DNA of 12,238 nucleotides from Larix sibirica (GCA_004151065.3 NWUY0300024458.1:37555-49792); one strand, 5' to 3'; counted from the stretch's first letter, positions 1-9,229 are shown. Translations and numbers: made by a program. The notes: generated by a model not told the origin, from the letters alone.

Positions 1-279
1 AGGGACAGATGGCGCGATGTTAATCCACTGCTCTACCACCCAATGCTGAAGGAAACCTCTGCCTAATCTTCTGCCTCTAACATGTCCTACCACAGCAGTA
101 TGAGAGTAATCCTCGGCCTCTGCCATCGTAACATCGACCCCCAGCACTAATAGGTCCAGTCTCTTACGTTCTTTGACCTTCTTAACAGGGTTTTTAAGAG
201 AGTCAGCCTTGGCAGCCCTCCCTGTTCGTGGCTGGGAATCGTCATCAGTCAAAAAATCATCTCTCCCCGGGACCGCCAT
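1..279 (-). CDS. 5' part of a DUF4283-like retroelement protein, cut by the window edge
   Basis: An open minus-strand frame of 93 codons runs from ATG at 279-277 off the left edge. Residues 1-45 are polar and basic, with an acidic DDD cluster near residue 12 followed by many K and R. From about residue 56 the chain reads TAVVGHVRGRRLGRGFLQHW, followed by a second Trp in VEQW. That pattern (small residues, V-G-x-x-x-G-R, then W and W spaced along a helix) resembles the start of the plant DUF4283 domain, found in ORF1/gag-like proteins of plant LINE elements, usually ahead of a CCHC zinc knuckle. In that family the protein binds RNA in a retrotransposition particle. The frame stays open upstream to 426 but encodes a hydrophobic stretch unlike the family, so I chose the ATG at 279. 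The knuckle and reverse transcriptase would lie beyond the window. A single-copy host protein with this domain is the alternative. Confidence 0.5.
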   Translation of the reverse strand, partial: MAVPGRDDFLTDDDSQPRTGRAAKADSLKNPVKKVKERKRLDLLVLGVDVTMAEAEDYSHTAVVGHVRGRRLGRGFLQHWVVEQWINIAPSVP

Positions 280-1165
280 CAATGCACCACACTGCTGCCA
301 GAGAATAGGGCCAACTGATATAAACAATGAATGTAAGACAAATAAAGAAGCAGGATCCGATAGGAAAATATTCAAGAAAAGGGAGAATGGAGTAATCCCT
401 GCCCAGAATCTAGTCCCGAGTTGTATTCATCCAAGAAATACAACCACAACTCCCCTGCCTTAAAATCCGCAGCAGGATTCACTCCCAATCAGAGCATCTT
501 CGGCCAAATACATCTATACCCCATAAAAGGAGCTCACGGCCTTCAAGTAAGCAGATGTTCCCCGGCAGTGGGCGTAGAAACAAGAAGTCAATTACCTCAA
601 TAAACATCTGCACGAAGCCACCAGAACTCACAATCCATTAAAAAACAAACAGCAACAAGCCCGGAATCAAGTTCCCACTCCGCTTTGGTGTCAATGTGCT
701 CAGCTCAGGTCGCAAAGGTACTAATCACGCTCAGAATCCCCACACAGGGTAGAAACTCCGCAAATCCCTCATAATGCCGCCCTTTGTAGTACACAATAAA
801 GACTCATCCGCCGAGTCCCAATCCGATCAATAGGCACGAACCACACTGCTATGCACCAGGGAATACGATCCAATCTGTGCAGAAATCTGTTCTAAGAAAA
901 TTGCTCCAAGAAATCTCATCCGAAAATTGCTCCAAGAATACTCATCCCAACCCATTCTATAGTTACTACTTCAAAGGTCCAAAAGTCATCATACGCTAAA
1001 TCTCTTCAATAATATGATCCTCCAAATCCGATCCAGTATGTTCCTCCGATGCAATCAGATACCAGCATACTCAGATTCCCTCCAATATTCACCAACAATG
1101 CTGCAAACGTACTCCTTCGAAGCGCTTTCTTGGAGCTCCACCTTCCTCGATAGCAATTAAGCTGG
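280..1165 (-). other. Probable 5' leader of the DUF4283-like element
   Basis: This stretch is clearly richer in G and C than the AT-rich DNA that begins near 1166, and it lies directly upstream (minus sense) of the partial coding region. No frame is open for long. The composition change suggests the element's 5' end is near 1160-1180, but I see no TG...CA end, no primer-binding site and no paired repeat. It fits a LINE-type 5' untranslated region better than an LTR, though this is inference. A 26-bp tandem repeat lies inside it. Confidence 0.35.
897..948. repeat. 26-bp tandem duplication in the leader
   Basis: Two adjacent 26-bp copies, 897-922 and 923-948, each begin AAAATTGCTCCAAGAA and continue with a CTCATCC block. 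They match at 23 of 26 positions. A weaker related stretch (AGAAATCTGTTCTAAG) lies just before. This looks like a local slippage duplication. Confidence 0.85.
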
Positions 1166-1984
1166 CAGAGTTAAGAAAACACATTACTCATCTAAATAAA
1201 AGAGACCTAATATTTAACATTCGTTTATTAAAGAAAATATCTCATTTCTTCACGATTGAATAATGATCCAATTTTGATGACGAAGCAAATGTGTGATATT
1301 CTTTTTACAATGCTGGTATCTACATTTTCTCCGCAGTCATTTCAACATGGCAATTCAATCGGTGTTTTATCCTTAATCTCAGGCTGGGCGCAGCTATGTC
1401 AAACTTGGCGATATCTTCCTCAATGAAATCGTGGCTTAATAGGGTTAATAGAGTTCGTTCTGTCTTCAACTGTGTATTAAAAAGCTTTTATTATTGGCTT
1501 TTCTTTCGATTTTAGAGGCAAAGTTTCGGCGATATGATGAAATCCGTGGAACAATTTGGTGGAGTGATTTTCTTCTTCTTTTTTAACGCCCAACATAACA
1601 ACGATATTTTTTCAACTTAATCACACTGATAAATAAATTTGTATAATCTCATGTACATTTGCTATACTTTCTCGTAGGAATGCTTTCGTGCATAGTCATT
1701 AGAAGGATGAAAGTCAAATGAGATGATGACAAATGCCCAAACCAACATATCTCATTATTATCAAACCACATCATTTTGTTAAAGAAGGAAAAGACAACCT
1801 TTTAATTCCATTGCGTTGGTAGCATAAACCAAGCAATCAAATGCTTTTATGTATGTGACAAGTTTTTGGGTTTATGAACATTTACATAAAAAGTTTTGAT
1901 AATTAGATTTTATGCATAGTGATAAAGTTATATAAATAATAGACTTCTTTTTTAGGATGTCTTCTTCGGAAACTCTTTGTGATG
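1166..1984. other. AT-rich DNA with no recognisable gene
   Basis: No domain, long frame, RNA gene or paired repeat is visible. The longest plus-strand reading I noticed, ATG 1396 to TAG 1515 (39 codons), has no recognisable features. AT content rises toward the right end. Confidence 0.6.
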
Positions 1985-2045
1985 GTATTTTATTTATTTT
2001 AACATTGATGTAATTATATATATTCTATATAAATAAATAAAATAC
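1985..2045. repeat. 15-bp perfect inverted repeat with a 31-bp AT-rich spacer
   Basis: GTATTTTATTTATTT at 1985-1999 is the exact reverse complement of AAATAAATAAAATAC at 2031-2045. The arms are simple AT sequence, so chance is a real possibility. It could extrude as a hairpin or mark a small decayed element. Confidence 0.6.
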
Positions 2046-2126
2046 ATATAAAGAAATAAAGTCAGGCTATGCATAAAAGTTATTAATTGAATTTTGAATG
2101 ACTATTCAAGACAGGTCATTAAAATC

Positions 2127-2305
2127 ACTTTTATTTTGGCATTTTGGGATAAATAATATTGCTCGCAAACTTTAATTGAAATGAGATTTCAAAATTATAA
2201 AATAACTCAATTTTTTTTATTAAAAGTAATTGAGGTATTTTAAAAAATTAATAATATTAATCAAAATTGTGATTAATTGAAATGTGATAATGCCAAAATA
2301 AAAGT
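2127..2305. repeat. Foldback structure, possibly a decayed MITE
   Basis: The outer arms are perfect over 17 bp: ACTTTTATTTTGGCATT (2127-2143) against AATGCCAAAATAAAAGT (2289-2305). Inner arms 2191-2212 and 2228-2249 also pair, at 18 of 22 positions, leaving about 15 bp at the centre. Between the two paired zones the match is weak. Two nested arm pairs sharing one centre are unlikely by chance, even in AT-rich DNA. A small non-autonomous DNA transposon or foldback element of about 180 bp fits. I cannot define a target-site duplication. Confidence 0.45.
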
Positions 2306-2796
2306 TTAATAAAAATTGATGTTTTACTCTATTGTTACAAGCTTGCCTCAAACTTCGATATACCAATCTTTAAGAGATGAATTGAAATATTTGATATTAA
2401 ATGTTTAATCACATTATATTGATGTGTCAATATGCACACTCAATCAATCATGCTTCAAAGATTAAAAATTAGGTGTGACAGTCAAAACAACGGATTAATT
2501 AATTCAATAGAACAGATGCATGGGAGTGACTCAACTAAGTCTAAATGAGAGCAAGTAAGTGTGACTAATCAGCGAAGGCTCCAAGAAAGTGAAACGACAA
2601 AGGTGATCCAAATCGTGAAATCTCAAGAAATGAAAACCAAGCCAAAGAACAAGCCACACAAAGAATGAAAATCAAGGAAGAATCCATGAAATCAACTACT
2701 AGATCAAGCAAGATAAAACTAAAAGAAAACCAAAAGATAAATATTTACAAAATCTACATGGGGAACCCCTTTATTTATTGCAAAATGAAGGGGATT
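2306..2796. other. Purine-rich noncoding stretch
   Basis: The plus strand is strikingly rich in A and G from about 2520 to 2760, with many Lys-like codons but stops in every frame. It ends in AATGAAGGGGATT at 2784-2796, which resembles a polypurine tract ahead of an LTR. It may be decayed internal sequence of a plus-strand LTR element, but no protein motif survives to show it. Confidence 0.3.
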
Positions 2797-3098
2797 TGTT
2801 AGGGTACCAACAAAAACCCTATCCTTTATGACTAGCCAAAAATTCTTACAACTTTGTATCTAGAAGGAGTTTGAAAATTTTGTCAGTGCATTAACCCTAT
2901 TTTCTGTGAACAGAAGGTGAAATTCCTGCATCCTTGAATCCATATGAAATTTGGAAATTTTGTTAGTGTAGTGATATTAAATAGGGAGTAATACTCTTCT
3001 CATCATAAAATGTTAGGGATCCATCGACACCATTGTTGGAGACATACCTTAAAATAATCCTTGCATCGTGCTGATTATGTTGGTATACAAATCTAACA
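2797..3098 (+). repeat. Weak candidate 3' LTR
   Basis: TGTTAGGG at 2797 follows a purine-rich run much like the polypurine tract/LTR junction of plant LTR elements. CTAACA at 3093-3098 would give a TGTTAG...CTAACA end pair about 302 bp apart. A TATA-like ATATTAAATAGGG lies inside near 2971. No matching 5' copy is present in the window, so this rests on end motifs alone. A partial direct repeat near 2871 and 2949 (AAATTTTGTCAGTG-like) also lies inside. Confidence 0.22.
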
Positions 3099-3430
3099 AC
3101 CATTTTTGTGTGGACCCAACAATACCACATTTTGTGGTACATCTCAAAAGAATCCTCTTTTTCCCTTGTTCATTTTGAGATAAGCTGGTGTTGATACTCT
3201 TATGATCATTAGTGGTCCCATGGTCTACACCCACAACCGACCAAACATGGAGGGCCAACACAAGGATCTGTAATCAATGGTCATGAAATTGCAACATTTA
3301 GTTGACTTGATCAACATCAATATGCGTAACCAACAACAATAATATGGCTATTGTATTTCGATTCCAAAACACCATGCTTGTCCCCACACTACATCAAAGT
3401 GGCACAATATCATAATTGCACACATTATCA
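3099..3430. other. Noncoding stretch, no recognisable feature
   Basis: A 70-codon minus-strand frame (3261-3049) covers part of it, but the translation shows no domain, signal peptide or membrane segment that I recognise. I treat it as chance. It may belong to the interior of the minus-strand LTR element whose edge lies at 3965. Confidence 0.4.
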
Positions 3431-3790
3431 CCTTCAAGATAACAATATGCATATACCAACACATAGAGGTAAACAATGTAATATCAACACACATATAATA
3501 ATATGCAGACGATGAGAGGTATCACCATGTTGATAACAATACACACATGATGGAGATACCACCACATAGGTGATGAGATAATATGATAGTTTGTTGGTTG
3601 AGGAGAGATAACAATACATAGATTCCAAGTCAATACACTAGAGGCAATACACGGGTGCAATAAGGTAATACCAACACTAGAGGAAATACGTATATATCAA
3701 GTCAATATACAGAGGCAATACCAAATGATACACATATATAATACTACCAAAGTAAGATATGTAGGATAGTACTAGAGGTAAAGATAGCTC
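3430..3790. repeat. Field of degenerate short repeats
   Basis: A loose motif of the form CAAYACWAGAGGYAATAC recurs. Clear copies are 3626-3650 and 3698-3721 (CAAGTCAATAYAC, then GAGGCAATAC). Weaker ones are near 3670-3690 (ACCAACACTAGAGGAAATAC), 3457-3475 (ACCAACACATAGAGGTAAAC) and 3770-3782 (TACTAGAGGTAAA). Spacing is irregular. Minus-strand frames here (64 and 65 codons) are simply translations of this repeat and are rich in L, V and Y. Confidence 0.5.
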
Positions 3791-3950
3791 GTAGGTCTGA
3801 AGGTAACATGAGGAGACAATAATGTTAGGGTCGTAGATAGTTGAAAATAGCTTTGTCGAGCTTACAACACACAAAGGTAGTAGATTGGAGACGAATGGAG
3901 GATATGATGAACCAAACCATAGGTAATCATGGAGTTATAAAATATACTAG

Positions 3951-3963
3951 GGATCTGATACCA
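3951..3963 (-). other. LTR-retrotransposon primer-binding site, tRNA-iMet type
   Basis: On the minus strand this reads TGGTATCAGATCC. The first ten bases complement the 3' end of plant initiator-Met tRNA, and 12 of 13 match the usual site TGGTATCAGAGCC. It lies one base inside a CA end (plus TG at 3965), exactly where a primer-binding site should sit relative to the 5' LTR. Reverse transcription of the element would have been primed here, with the interior running toward lower coordinates. Confidence 0.6.
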
Positions 3964-3964
3964 T

Positions 3965-4100
3965 TGAAAGGCTTGCTATAACTCCAACACATTGATGAAT
4001 GTTATTAATTGGGAGCCTCATATAAATATACGAGATTTGACCTTTGGTTTTATCTTCCACAGGTCAGTTTCTATTCTCCTACAACTTTTCATATCCAATA
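3965..4100 (-). mobile_element. Inner edge of a minus-strand 5' LTR
   Basis: The LTR's minus-strand 3' end is ...AGCCTTTCA at 3965, one base from the primer-binding site. About 55-65 bp inward lies TATATTTATATG (4019-4030, minus), a plausible TATA box for the LTR promoter. The outer LTR end and the 3' LTR are not identifiable in the window, so the given right boundary is arbitrary. This is probably a truncated or very old element. A 65-codon minus-strand frame in the leader (3874-3677) does not resemble a gag protein. Confidence 0.4.
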
Positions 4101-5016
4101 GTAATGATATTTACAATGTAACCGTAATCCTTAAGATTAGATTTTCATTAGTAAAATAATATACTTTATTTTATTATTAATTGCATTGAATTACAATGAA
4201 ATATCTATCAAGAATAAAAACATCATAAACATGAATTTAAGAACCTGATATCCCTAAATTATCCAATCTTCCTAATTTTCTATGCAATCCCCTTTACATG
4301 AGAGAGATCAATTAGAGAGATAGAAATGGACTATGTTCATACACACATTAACCAAATGACATTCAACTCATGGTTGAATTAGGTTGCCACCTCTTGGGTT
4401 TCTTAGAGCGAGGTTGCATTTAAATGGAATCTATGAACGTAAATCATATTACAACTCGGAAAATTATTTTCACAACTAGGAAGAACACTATAGAGGTTGC
4501 ACACTTTATGTTTTAGGAGGTGTAGATGTTGTGTTTCTTTAGATGATGCACGATGTTGATCAATTAAATTATCTAGTTTCATAATGGTATATTCTACATA
4601 GGAAACTTAAGATAACACTTCCCAAAAAATTCCATAAAATTCAATATGCCAACTTCCTCATCTCTTCTTGTTCTAAAAAGTCTATTTTTTTAAAAACATG
4701 AATGCTTTATAAATGTAAACATAATACTACTTTGATTAACATATGAAGGCATTATCTTGGAAATTGTGAAAATTAACGTGTACCTCAATAATGTCCTTTC
4801 ACATAATGCATTTTAGTGAAATTCTTAAATTCAAATTTAATAGACTCGCCTCGATTAAAATGAGCAATAAATAGATTAACAAAGTTTTAGGAATGATGTT
4901 TAAATGTAATTGGTAATGAAACTTGCCAAATTGCTTATATGGGTACGGTTTGATTTCTTTACATAAATTTTATGTTAAAGATTTTTATTTAAGATTCAGA
5001 ATGTGTAGAATGTTTT
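4101..5016. other. AT-rich DNA with no recognisable gene
   Basis: I see no coding frame, RNA gene or strong repeat. Part of it could be the outer portion of the LTR that begins at 3965. Confidence 0.55.
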
Positions 5017-5343
5017 TGTATGTATGAAATACTTAAGATAGCATGATAAACGAGATTATATATAATGTATAGAATATGTTAGTGTGGAGCACAACTCCAA
5101 ATTAGATAATAGAGATGTGTTACATAATGACTCCTTAAATATGAGGAGAACTTCCTCTAAATAATTTCAATAGATTCATATATCCAAATCATATATTCCT
5201 CAATAATGACTATATTGACTTCTATATATACATACTCTCATTCATTGCACATGTGGGGCCTTTATTAGGCCGACTCCTATTTCATATAAATTTATCAAAT
5301 GATTATACATTCAACCCCATATTACCCTGTTAGGGTATTATCA
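5017..5343 (-). repeat. 3' LTR of the compact element
   Basis: It aligns with 5973-6298 along most of its length. Shared blocks include AAATACTTAAGAT, AATAATAGA, the ATATATCCAAAT and AATATATTC region, and GATTATAC followed by AACCCC near the outer end. About 60 bp (5236-5295, including GGCCTTTATTAGGCC) has no partner in the other copy. In the plus direction it begins TGTATGTATG and ends TATCA. Confidence 0.7.
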
Positions 5344-5358
5344 TAGTACCCTCCTTCA
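5344..5358 (-). other. Polypurine tract
   Basis: The minus strand reads TGAAGGAGGGTACTA immediately before the 3' LTR start TGATAATACCC. Gypsy-type plant elements commonly end their interior with a similar GAAGGAGGG run, which primes plus-strand DNA synthesis. Confidence 0.55.
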
Positions 5359-5957
5359 TAAATCTTTGTCCTGAAAGCTGTGTAGTTAAACCTTGATTTG
5401 GGTATTTTCTTGTAGACCAACCTTGCACCTAATGTAACTTTGATTTTTCTACAACTATATATAAAGTTTGATCTTTGGTGGGACAACAATTGCTTCTCTA
5501 TAATGCCATAGGTCCCACTAAATCCTTCTATACTAGGAATTAATTATTATAACTTTCCCAAAACTCACTGATTCTGGCACCTTTCAGGAGAGCACACTTG
5601 TACAATATTCCATACATCCCATTTTTTATATTTGAATCTAAAATTTGAACTGTGAATATCTCACTCTTATATTTTCCAATGCCATTAGTGGTACTCAATT
5701 CTAAGCTCTCAATCTTCAAACTTTATATATGGATTTTTTACCAAAATTTAAACCTAGCATGAGGACTAGACAAAATCCCTAGCTTTCATAACTTGTAACT
5801 CCAAAAATAGACTCATAATCAAATTTTGAAATTTTTATCCATTGTTATTCAATATTTCTTACATCCACCCTAAAAACTTGATTCACTTCGAATAATCCAA
5901 AAAATGTGAGCAAAAATGTTAAATTGACTTGTTTAAAGGAGCAAACAAAAGATTGTA
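5359..5957 (-). other. Interior of the compact LTR element, noncoding
   Basis: It contains no long frame that looks like protein. A short stem, GTGGGAC (5478-5484) with GTCCCAC (5512-5518), could act in RNA folding, packaging or dimerisation, but that is speculation. The 96-codon minus frame 6135-5845 crosses the LTR boundary and is Phe/Leu-rich low-complexity translation, not a gene. Confidence 0.5.
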
Positions 5958-5970
5958 CACTTCGATACCA
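5958..5970 (-). other. Primer-binding site of the compact element
   Basis: The minus strand reads TGGTATCGAAGTG, two bases inside the 5' LTR end at 5973. The first seven bases match the tRNA-iMet site TGGTATCAGAG, and the rest has drifted. Position and orientation are what the element model requires. Confidence 0.5.
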
Positions 5971-5972
5971 AA

Positions 5973-6298
5973 TGTTATGTATCAAATACTTAAGATTACA
6001 TAACAAATTAGAGTATGCACAATGTACATAAAAACTAAACAAAAAGAAAAAATCCAAATTAAATAATAGAAATGAATTACACAAAAAAAAAATCTCAAAT
6101 ATGAGAATAACCTCCCCTAAATAACACCAATGCATTTATATATCCAAATAATATATTCTTAATAATGATTGTATCGACCTATGTATATGTGCATTTATAT
6201 ATCCAAGTAATATATTCTTTAATAATGATTGTATTGACCTATGTATATGCCCATTTTCACTGATTATACCCGTGAACCCCTTAGTTGAGGTGCTTCGA
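5973..6298 (-). repeat. 5' LTR of the compact element
   Basis: In the plus direction it starts TGTTATGTATC and ends GTGCTTCGA, where the expected CA has apparently mutated. It carries an internal 59-bp tandem duplication absent from the other LTR, so that duplication happened after insertion. Without it this copy would be about 267 bp. Confidence 0.7.
6131..6249. repeat. 59/60-bp tandem duplication inside the 5' LTR
   Basis: Copies 6131-6189 and 6190-6249 both start TGCATTTATATATCCAA and end CCTATGTATATG. They differ by two substitutions and one inserted T. They are far more alike than the two LTRs, so this duplication is younger than the element. A 61-codon minus-strand frame here repeats HIHRSIQSLL only because of it. 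Confidence 0.9.
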
Positions 6299-7560
6299 AA
6301 TTGAGTATAAATACTATGCACATCTATTTACAAGAGAGGACAAGACACAACGAGATGCAAATTTGAATAACCATGCAACTTTTCTAATAAGCCTTTTGAT
6401 TTTTAAGACAATATGTTCTTTATATATAATAAATATGGGACACTCCTATCTAATGTTTACTCTATCACCATTGTGTGCAATTGTTGCACTTGTATTTGTG
6501 ATTCCAAAGACCTGTATGTGGAAAGTCTTCTTAATATGGGTGTGATTGTGTGGCTCTTGTCTTTAACTTGTGCAATAGTGAGAAAACTAATTTACTATCT
6601 CCATTGACCAAAACATATCTACATGGTGGAGGTGTCTAGTTACATACCACCTAGGGATGGTAGAGTGTTGTGTCACAACTTCATAGAGCATGCTATCGTT
6701 TCACATAAATAATGATGAAGAGCTTGGAGTTTCAAAATATGATCCTAGAGAGAGTCACGCTCAATGTCCTATCACCTATGAATACTTGAAGTGCATGCAT
6801 CATTTGTTAACTTAGGTCATAATTTATTTTTTATTTTTTTTAAAGTCAATAAATCTCATGTTTGCCTAGTTTGACGTAAGTGAGGGATGTTGTAGCCATT
6901 CCATTGGCTTACACAAATAATGGAAACCACTAGTAATTGTAGATATTGGAAAAAGGATGTTGATAGGAGATACATCTCAAAGGACATGTGGAGTAATATA
7001 ACGAATGAATGGTTTTGAGATGTTAAATGTTGGAAGGTGCACCCTGAAATTCGCGTAGGATAAAAGACAACCAAAATGCCCCGTTTTTCCGGTGATTTGG
7101 GATAAAAACTGATTAAAATTCTTGTTGGAAATTGCTATTTTCGTATTTTTGTAATTTTAGCAATTGGGATTCCCTGTTCTAGACTAATTGTCCAATTTTA
7201 AAACTACCTAGATCGCCGAAATTGCAATCTGAACACTCCAAATTACGATTTTGTCAAGAATTGTTATGCATGATTCCAATGAGTTGGAGGCGTTTTAGTT
7301 AGCCCTTATATAGCTTCCCTAAAATTCACACAAAAAGCCAAAATGTACCATGGGTTGTAAAACTCAAGCCAATGAAAGGGTAGGAAATGAATCCATAACA
7401 TGCCACCATGTTTCATACTGAAGAACATAATGGCAAGGTAATCATGCTTGTAAAGGTGCCTTCACTTAACGATATGTAGTGAAAAGAAAGAAACCACAGA
7501 TAAAGCATATCATCACCACTTCCACTAAGGAGAAAGGATGATTGGCACCTCAACACTACC
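6299..7560. other. No recognisable gene
   Basis: Short frames on both strands (plus 6285-6545 and 6413-6607, minus 7074-6856) give hydrophobic or unremarkable translations with no family I recognise. A TATA-like TATATAG at 7307-7313 in a locally less AT-rich context could be a promoter or LTR U3 remnant, but nothing downstream supports it. CTAACCCTAGGG near 7561 resembles a plant telomere-like box but is a single copy. Confidence 0.5.
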
Positions 7561-8987
7561 TAACCCTAGGGATTAAAGGATTCTTATTGTTTTTATCACA
7601 CATATATTTATTGCTTATCTAACACAAAGTAAGTTCCCATGGTGATTTTCTTAGTTATTGCATTTGAATTTCTGTGATTGTTTCCATTTTTTGGTCTTAA
7701 TGCTTGAATGCTTTGTAGATGGTTGAATGATTTTCTTTTAGTAGTATCCCTGGGATTGTGTTGTTGGATTATAATTTTGCATTTGGTGATTGGTTTATTG
7801 TGTTGGTTTGATGTTGTGTATTTTTCATTTGATTATTATTAGTTTTGATTAAACAACTAACTAAAGCATAATTATACATAATGAATTGGAGGTATTAATG
7901 CTCAAGTTTTGGTTACATCAATCAGTCATGAAATTAGTGGGATTCACTTTTCTACATGAAAATACAATGTAATCAACCATGATGCACTCATTTAGCCCTA
8001 TTATAATAGAAACTAATGGAAAGACTCAAATGACGACGACGATAACGGGTGGTATTCGTTCACTTATATGATCTTTGCATCTTTCGTGACATTTGCTTTT
8101 GTTGATTGAATGATTAGTGATGGTTTTTCTCCTTGGTTTTGGGCATTGATTATTTTATATATAATGATGATTGTATGTAGAAGAGTAATGTGCATACTAG
8201 ATATCAAGGGACAAAATGATAAGAAATCACTACACATCTCACTTTAAAGGGATCCCTAATAAACATACACAACAATGGAGTGCACTTGTTTTGTCCAGTG
8301 CCCTACTTATGTTTGGAAGGTTATAGTCGGATCACTGTTAGATGCCTACTTTAATCTTGGTTGGATGGTTAGAATGGGTTGATGATCTCTTAAGTTTATC
8401 AATGAATTTTCTCTTGATTGGATTTAATGATTTCAAACCTGCATCCTTTAAAGGATCTTATTGAGTGGGTTATACTTTAGTAATTTGGTTATGGAGATTG
8501 CATTTCCTTGGATATATAGGATCCTTAAGTGGTTCACATCAGTTGCATGATAACAATGTTGATGAAGTGTTAAGAGTATTACACTTGAAAACCTAATGCA
8601 TGGAAACCAAGGCATTGCAGCCCAAGAATTGTGCTTGACTATGCCATAAGTCTTGACTAATATTGTTGCGTGTTTCTTCGCTAGTGATTGGCGTACATAT
8701 CATAACTTCCAATGCATAGCTGCCATCCTTAAACTTATTATCATCGTTTTATTGGCAATGCTTATTAGGTGTTGTGAGTTAGTGCTTGATGCTAATCAAA
8801 ACACTAGCATGATTTCAACTGTGAAGTTGTTAACTCGCACAAGACGACACGAGATTTTCACAATAAAGGAAGAGTTAAAAATAGGGGAATCTAAGTTGTA
8901 TGTAGAAATGGATTATAATTTGTTTGGAAGATCATTACTCTATGCTAAAAAAATCCATTAGAGGAAATTTGGATGAAAAATGGTCCN
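7561..8987. other. T/G-rich then mixed noncoding DNA; no recognisable gene
   Basis: About 7640-7860 is strongly T- and G-rich on the plus strand, as plant introns or untranslated leaders can be. A 102-codon plus frame (8653-8961) would need a TTG start and shows no domain. ATCCTTTAAAGGAT at 8443-8456 is a perfect 14-bp palindrome, probably chance. Position 8987 is an undetermined base (n). Confidence 0.5.
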
Positions 8988-9070
8988 CATTTATCTCCAT
9001 ATATGCCTCCCTTGGGGTCATAGTATATACATTTAACCCAATATATTTCCTCCCTTGGGTCATATCTCAT
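8988..9070. repeat. Diverged 41/42-bp tandem repeat
   Basis: Units 8988-9029 and 9030-9070 share CATTTA, then ATATAT, then CCTCCCTTGGG and TCATA in the same spacing. A short CATCATCATCATTCAT run follows. The undetermined base at 8987 abuts the first unit. Confidence 0.75.
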
Positions 9071-9171
9071 CATCATCATTCATATTGATCAATCCACTCA
9101 TCAATATCATTAAGGAAGAGAGCTTTCCATTTGAGCAAAGCACCCCTTTGTTATAGTTACACAAATTTATC

Positions 9172-9229
9172 CTAAGCTTTATTGCAATTTCATAATTCCT
9201 CTAAGCTTTGTTGCAATTTCATAATTTCC
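9172..9229. repeat. 29-bp tandem repeat
   Basis: Units 9172-9200 and 9201-9229 both read CTAAGCTTT, one variable base, then TTGCAATTTCATAATT. A shorter third echo (ATAATTCTAAGC) follows at about 9232. The high similarity indicates a fairly recent local duplication. Confidence 0.85.

Larger units (their letters stand above)
5017..6298 (-). mobile_element. Compact non-autonomous LTR retrotransposon (TRIM-like)
   Basis: Two diverged direct repeats, 5017-5343 (327 bp) and 5973-6298 (326 bp), flank a 629-bp interior. In the minus sense the 5' LTR is the right copy. It ends ...CATAACA at 5973, and two bases inside it is TGGTATC, the core of a tRNA-iMet primer-binding site. At the other end of the interior lies GAAGGAGGG, a polypurine tract, a few bases before TGATAATACCC, the start of the 3' LTR. 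All four landmarks are in the correct order on one strand. The interior has no gag or pol similarity, so the element depended on a partner's proteins. It is small like TRIM elements, although the LTRs are somewhat long for that class. Its gypsy-like polypurine junction hints at derivation from a Ty3/gypsy parent by internal deletion. No 5-bp target duplication is evident (GTTTT on the left, AATTG on the right), consistent with age. Confidence 0.7.

Noticed and set aside
173-603. Two plus-strand frames of 96 and 60 codons
   Set aside because: The first needs a TTG start. Both lie antisense to the DUF4283-like frame and its leader, and show no domain.
1396-1515. 39-codon plus-strand frame beginning MSNLAISSSM
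   Set aside because: Too short and featureless to support as a gene.
5845-6321. Minus-strand frames of 96 and 61 codons
   Set aside because: They overlap the LTR and its tandem duplication; the repeated peptide reflects the DNA repeat.
6285-6607. Two overlapping hydrophobic plus-strand frames
   Set aside because: AT-rich DNA gives hydrophobic chance frames. No family features are visible and the first frame begins inside the LTR end.
8443-8456. Perfect palindrome ATCCTTTAAAGGAT
   Set aside because: A single 14-bp AT-rich palindrome is plausible by chance and has no supporting context.
8653-8961. 102-codon plus-strand frame
   Set aside because: It depends on a TTG start, which is not expected in a plant nuclear gene, and has no recognisable domain or splice context.
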